From Aspidapion aeneum (taxonomy: Eukaryota > Arthropoda > Insecta > Coleoptera > Brentidae): 64,000 nucleotides of DNA. Position numbers and translations under genes: made by a program. Under the pieces are notes generated by a model, which saw only the letters and a program-made list of their open reading frames with translations, had not been told where the DNA came from and ran no database searches. Every line of letters begins with the position of its first letter. Position 1 is the stretch's first letter. The stretch is taken from assembly GCA_963576565.1 (NCBI GenBank), contig OY755039.1, positions 126,092,640 through 126,156,639 on the forward strand, given 5' to 3'. Below are positions 58,965 through 64,000 of this stretch, one piece after another.

Positions 58965-60031
58965 TTAAAGCCTCTCATGACGATTTGGGACATTTTGGAG
59001 TAGAAAAGACACTATATAGACTATGTGAGACCTATTGGTTTCCTCGAATGTATTCCCTGTTTATACAACAAAAGAAATTTTGGCAAAAAGGAAGGATTCC
59101 TACATCCAATTCCAAAAGGCAAAGAACCTTTGAATATATTTCACATAGACCATCTTGGACCATTTCCGAAGTCAAAGAGGGGAAACTCTTACCTTATCGT
59201 TGGGATAGATGCATTTACCAAATTTGTATTTTTACGTGCTTGCAAAAGTACAAAAACTAAATACGTATTAGATTATTTTAAGGATATTTTTGCTACTTAT
59301 GGCTCGCCCAAAGCAATAATAACGGATCAAGGCAGTTCATTTACATCAAAAAAATTTACTTCATTTTGTAAACAAAACAATGTTCGTCACATTAAAAATG
59401 CAGTTGCAACACCCAGAGCTAATGGTCAAGTAGAAAGACTTAATAGTACGGTACTTAGTGCACTATTACCATCCATTCCAGAAGAGGAATTATGAGACGA
59501 ACAAATCAGACAAGTCCAATTTGCGATTAACAATGTCATAAATAAGTCAACTAGGAAGACGCCCAGTCAACTAATGTTTGGTTTTACTCCACGTCATAGT
59601 ACGGATGCACTTTTAAGAGACGAAGTATGTTTAATACCACCACTTTTAGAAGAGTTAATAAAAATTAGAAAGGAGGCTTCAGACAAGAATAAAGCTGCTC
59701 GAGACAAACAAAAGATATATTTTGATAAACGTCGAAAAAAACCTAAAATTTACAAAGAAGGAGATTTAGTTATAATTATAAAACAAACTCCAACACAGGG
59801 GGCTAGCAGAAAACTAAAACCTCAATATAGCGGTCCAATGGTCGTTAAAACTGTTTTCCCAATGATCGTTATGTGGTAAAAGATATGAACAATTCGCAAA
59901 GAACACTTAGATCAGCCAAATATGAAAAGACAATAGCTGTGGATCGAATAAGACCGTGGTGTCCACCAGGAGGCATATCAGATGATACTGCAAGCGACAG
60001 TGGCGAAGATGGGGTGGTCTTGTCTTCTTAG
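58934..60031 (+). pseudogene. pol: Pol: integrase
   Basis: The H2C2 zinc finger is partly present: HDDLGHFGVEKTLYRLCETY in one frame, then, after a deletion and frame shift near 59050, the CIPC pair in another. Catalytic core in the 59025-59495 frame: FHIDHLGPF (first Asp), IITDQGSSFTS (second Asp) and NGQVERLNSTV (Glu), so the DDE triad is intact. TGA at 59493-59495 replaces a Trp; reading resumes with VQFAINNVINKSTRKTPSQL to 59860, then shifts near 59860. The last codons, including VDRIRPWCPPGG, end at TAG 60029-60031. Confidence 0.9.
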
Positions 60032-60088
60032 GACGAGGACAGCCTGCACCAACAAATCTCGGGACGAGCTTCTTGCAGGATGGCCGAC

Positions 60089-61466
60089 TGTAAGAAGTAG
60101 GTTAATTTTAACATAATAAAAATCAATTTTACGAAAATATTTGCGAATAAGATCTGTTTATGTTTTTAAAAGGCGGCAAGCCAAGACGGGGGCAATTATC
60201 ATTTGATTTAATGGCTTGGGTCTTTTTAATTTCTTGATAAAATACTGATGACAAAAAGCATAGCGCGTTTAGGTATTCGTAACCCAAGGAAAATATTTTA
60301 TAAACAAAACCGTTTAATGGGTTTCCTGTAAGTTTTCTGGGATTATTAGTTAGAGCAAACTCGAACAGTGAAGTGGTTTTAAGATAGTTAGTTTGTGATT
60401 AAAATATTATTAGGTGAATGTTTCTCACAGAGTAATTAATTTACCTATTATAATTTTACATCACCTGATCTTAGGCGTTAGGTGAGTGTTTCTCACAGAG
60501 TAATTAATTTACCTATTATAATTTTACAACACCTGATCTTAGGCGTTAGGTGAGTGTTTCTCACAGAGTAATTAATTTACCTATTATAATTTTACATCAC
60601 CTGATCTTAGGCGTTAGGTGAGTGTTTCTCACAGAGTAATTAATTTACCTATTATAATTTTACATCACCTGATCTTAGGCGTTAGGTGAGTGTGTCTCAC
60701 AGAGTAATTACTTTACCTATTATAATTTTACGTCACCTGATCTTAGGTGTTAGGTGTGTGTATCTTACAGAGTAAGTAATTTACCTGTTTTCAATTACAC
60801 GACACCGGAAGTATTTGATAGTGTATTTTTATTTAACGTTTATGCATAAACTTTTTGTACACTTTACTGAGGGTTTAGTTTGTTGTCTTGCTCAGGCATA
60901 TTTATGGCGTCTATAGAAAGGTGGTACCTAGCCCATTTGCAGATGAGCAGGCACCTTTGTACGTCGGAGCGGAGTACTATTTGTCCTTTAGTACTCACCT
61001 GCACGCTTCACCGCTAGTATCTGGAGCGGGTACCTAGCGCTAGTATTTAATTACTATTTTTGGTTAAGTATCTGAGCTCTCTGTACCATTGCACGACTCG
61101 ACTTGTATTTTACCATTACATTTTCGTCAGTCGACCTCCTGTGGTTTAGATTTTAATGACGATTTATTTTGTATGGTTGATTATAAAGGGGATTTACAGT
61201 GTTGCACTACTGCTGCACTTAAGTAACCTTGTTTTAAGTAGATTTTGGGTAAATTCGTTACTCAGGTACGTTTCTCTTAATAACAGATACAATAAACCGG
61301 CTTGAACATCCAGTTTAACTTTTGGTAAATAGTTACTATGTAAGTACAATTTAAATTACATGACTATCAAACAATAAAGTTTACTTTTAATTGATATTGT
61401 TTTAAATTAGACTATTTATTCTTTTGGTAATATAATTTGTAGCGCCCAAAAGATTTACGCCCTACA
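60089..61466 (+). repeat. 3' LTR (1378 bp)
   Basis: Same ends and overall sequence as the 5' LTR but with only five full 68-bp units plus the diverged last one (60412-60815), and lacking two segments present in the 5' LTR. Flanked on the right by CTCA. Confidence 0.95.
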
Positions 61467-61470
61467 CTCA

Positions 61471-61818
61471 TGTGAGAAAGTTCTTGATCTCATTGATGAG
61501 CTAATCAATGCAATCAAACGGGTTCTTAAAAAGTTCTGATGCGATCCACATGCCATCAAACAAGTTGTTTCACATTTCCGATGTAATCGATTGTTGACAA
61601 CAATAGCCATCGGCCCGTGGAGTCGACACCTGTTGATGGAGGAATTTATATCATAACCTCAAATTTCAAGTTTTTAAAATTTAATAAATCTTTTTGAGGA
61701 ATGTTGCCTATAAACAACTTTGCGCCGAAACTGGCAATAAATAAGTGCACGAAAACCTCATGCAAAAATCCTGGATTATGTCGAGAAAACGGTGGAACAT
61801 TATAGTTTAAGTGACTAA
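61471..61818. other. No gene seen
   Basis: Sequence between the LTR element and the hairpin MITE. A 61-codon minus frame has no known motif. Confidence 0.4.
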
Positions 61819-61877
61819 GGGTCCATCTCACCGACTTTTTTTTCGTTACTTAGCTTAAAGCGTTTCTTAATATAATC

Positions 61878-63047
61878 CGCAGCCCACGAGAAAGACCGGC
61901 CCGGGCGCGGAAATATCACGTGACCGTAGGAGGGTCACAAAAGAACGCCTCCCGGCCAGCTGTCATTATAAAACATGTGTGTTTTCAGTTTTGGTATGTT
62001 TGTTTACGTCGATTTTTTTTTAATTCGGGCACGAATTTTATGTGAATTTTATCAAAGTCAAGCCCACGAAAAAGACTGTCGTGATCTGCGTTAAAATAAT
62101 TAATGGCTAATGAGTAAATTAAAAAGAAAATACCTATAAGATAAACAATGCCGCAAACGTGTAGTGTTGTTGGTTGTCGGTCCAACTATAAAACTGAAAC
62201 CGAATATGTCAACTTTTAATTTGCCAGTGGATAAACAAAATCATGAAATTTGGTTGCGAAAATCTTCTAATGATTTAAGTATCTTAAAACGTCCACAAGT
62301 TGAAAGCTAATGCAGTTTATTGAAATGAAAGTTGCAAACGGTAAAGTAGTGGTAAAAGATAAGATTGATCAAGTAATAGACATCCTTAGTGACATTTTCG
62401 ATAGTGAGAGTGAAAAATGTGTTCAATTGTCATTTCTTATTGAACAATTAGGTCTCTTGAAAAGGTCACCTGAGAATCGAAGATATTGTGGATACACTTT
62501 AATATTGGCTACATCTTTGTTTATCCAGTCATCCAGTGCATACATGTCAATTTACAAAACTAAGGTAATATGTCTTCTGCACCCTCGCAATATTAAAAAA
62601 CTGATTTGTAAAATATCGTTAACAGATAGTAATCTCTCCGGTTGTGTCCAATATTTAAAAAGATACCGCTTTGTGACAAGACAAAGAAAAATTTACAAAG
62701 TTAAAGCTTAGGTTTGTTGTGTCCAATTTTAAAAGACTTGTATAGATTTGAAGTAACTAACGATATTATGTACCTAATATATGTACCTGAAGATATTAGA
62801 GTGCAAATTTTATATAATTTTTTATTTTATAGATTCAGTTGTTTTATCCATAATAAACACATACATCAGCAAAATATTTTTTTCAATTTTTGCCTATATG
62901 AGAACAAAAAAATTTGGTCAATTTATTTAAATTGTGTAAAAACAGATAATATATTAAGCAATACAATAAGAATCCTGGAACTCCTAAGATCACGTGACCG
63001 CCGACTTGCTTATAACGCGCCATGGCCGGTATTTATCGTTGGCTGCG
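61878..63047 (+). mobile_element. P/THAP-type DNA transposon, copy 2, 9-bp target duplication
   Basis: Ends CGCAGCCCACGAGAAAGACC / CGGTATTTATCGTTGGCTGCG. AATATAATC is present on both sides (61869-61877, 63048-63056). It lacks about 400 bases that copy 1 has (27255-27655) but keeps the THAP region that copy 1 lost. Confidence 0.93.
62148..62711 (+). pseudogene. Broken P-element-like (THAP) transposase, copy 2
   Basis: The ATG at 62148 starts MPQTCSVVGCRSNYKTETEY, a THAP C2CH zinc-finger start (C-x4-C). A frame shift near 62210 follows, after which NHEIWLRKSSNDL and LKRPQVES are read in the next phase. From 62310 a further frame gives a helical segment KIDQVIDILSDIFDSESEK, then RRYCGYTLILATSLFIQSSS and LLHPRNIKKLICKISLTD, typical of P/THAP9-type transposases. 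It is truncated by the internal deletion, so there is no catalytic core. 62714-63070 holds only C-terminal scraps. Confidence 0.78.
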
Positions 63048-63110
63048 AATATAATCATACTATGATGTAATAAGGAACACTTAAGGCTAAGTAACGAAAA
63101 AAAAAGTCCC

Positions 63111-64000
63111 ACTTTGGAATGACCCGAGACGCGGTTGAGGTGGGTCATAAAATTTACAAAAATTCAAAAATTAGGTTAAACTCAGGGAGGGAAACAGGAA
63201 AAGTGGGTCAAGGGTCTCATCCTTTCGGAGATATTTACAGATGTAAATAATTGCTGCCATGTAAAAAAAAATTATTTAATCTTTTTGTTTTTGTTTAAAT
63301 TTTTTTAAAGAATTTTGAAAAAATACCAGACCCGTCAATTTTATGTTAACCCAGAGAACATTTTATTAAATTATATTTTTATATCCGAAAACGGCGCTGT
63401 TTTGGGTGTGTTGTTACACCCTGTATTATTATGCATAAAAAGAATCTATGGGTGGTCTGAGTCAATTGACTAATTAGTGTCAAAGGTAGCCTATATAAAA
63501 TAAAAGTTATTAAAGTATAAAAAATTGTGTTATTTAACCTGATAAATAAAACTTTAACAGCAAAAGTATTTAATAACAAAGGTGCAAGTATAGGGGAACA
63601 TACTACGTAGTATATATTCCTCTATGGTTCACGTTATAGACCCTGTATGTATGACATATTTTTTCTGTATGTATGACATATTTTTAAAATAGAGAGACGT
63701 GACAAACCCATCAAAGTCACTGAAATTAACATTTTTTGGTTATGTTATTTTCTTGCCAGGATCATTGGCGTTTTACTAAATTAATTTAAATTGTCAGCGG
63801 TAAGTCACATCAATCAGCATGCAACACAAAAACAAACACGCTTATCCGAACCCTCTATATAGGGGTTGTTAAAAATCGTTTATTTTTATTTCCCGACGCT
63901 TATGAAATAACAAGGACAGAAGGTGCGTCTCTCTCTAAACATAGCTAGAGTATAGAGGACCGATATTTTCATCTTTTGATTATGACATAAATAAATTTGA
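63111..64000. other. No gene seen
   Basis: AT-rich. TTGTTACACCCTGTATTATT near 63412 looks like the end of a CAGGGTGTAAC-type MITE, but its partner was not found. The missing first exon of the GAS2-like gene was not recognised here. Confidence 0.4.

Larger units (their letters stand above)
53495..61466 (+). mobile_element. Ty3/gypsy-type LTR retrotransposon, full length, decayed
   Basis: Two LTRs (TGTAAGAAG...CCCTACA) enclose gag and pol in the order protease, RT, RNase H, integrase, the Ty3/gypsy order. The 4-base target duplication CTCA is at 53491-53494 and 61467-61470. Total 7972 bases. No env-like frame is present between pol (ending 60031) and the 3' LTR. gag is intact; pol has several frame shifts and nonsense changes, so the copy is not autonomous. 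No convincing primer-binding site or polypurine tract could be assigned. Confidence 0.95.
61819..63110. mobile_element. Hairpin MITE, second copy, split by P-like element
   Basis: 61819-61877 and 63048-63110 together match the 123-bp hairpin MITE at 51319-51441 (GGTCCATCTCACCGACTTTT; AAGGCTAAGTAACGAAAAAA). The 1170-bp insert between them is the P-like element. Confidence 0.88.

Noticed and set aside
60032..60088. Room for an env gene before the 3' LTR
   Set aside because: Only 57 bases separate the pol stop from the LTR, so no envelope gene is present.

Overview
This is AT-rich animal DNA. Spliceosomal introns, a CH+GAR cytoskeletal-linker gene and dense insect-type transposons (Ty3/gypsy, Jockey, another LINE, P/THAP, hAT-ZMYM, mariner-like MITEs) point to a large, transposon-loaded insect genome. 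I see no bacterial operons, CRISPR arrays or rRNA.

The one host gene is a GAS2-like (Drosophila pickled-eggs type) gene on the minus strand. Seven coding exons run from 41406 down to the stop at 17517. All splice sites are GT/AG and all six exon junctions agree in phase. They encode most of a calponin-homology domain, a linker and a complete GAR domain. The first exon(s) were not found. Its introns hold LINE fragments, a fold-back element, a 4.3 kb MITE with a 3.6 kb 12-bp satellite, a P-like element, a mariner-like element and other inverted-repeat elements.

Layout. 1-13 kb: tandem-repeat blocks, a complete hAT element (4804-6275, 8-bp target duplication) with a broken transposase, and several TIR elements. 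13-17 kb: a small (GTCY)n MITE and a 3 kb fold-back element just past the gene's 3' end. 17.5-41.4 kb: the gene. 41.5-53 kb: nested elements (three levels at 42.1-44.3 kb), a 1.9 kb fold-back, mariner-type MITEs, an inverted pair of tRNA-like sequences and a palindromic tandem-repeat element. 53.5-61.5 kb: a complete-length but decayed Ty3/gypsy LTR retrotransposon with a 4-bp target duplication. 61.8-63.1 kb: a second P-like copy inserted in a hairpin MITE. The rest is unassigned AT-rich sequence.

The most interesting points are: the roughly 100-fold different array length in two copies of one MITE; an in-frame UGA-CUAG between gag and protease; 9-bp duplications at both P/THAP copies; a plus/minus/plus triplication of a 220-bp segment between TA tracts; and a palindromic repeat family present in four partial copies.
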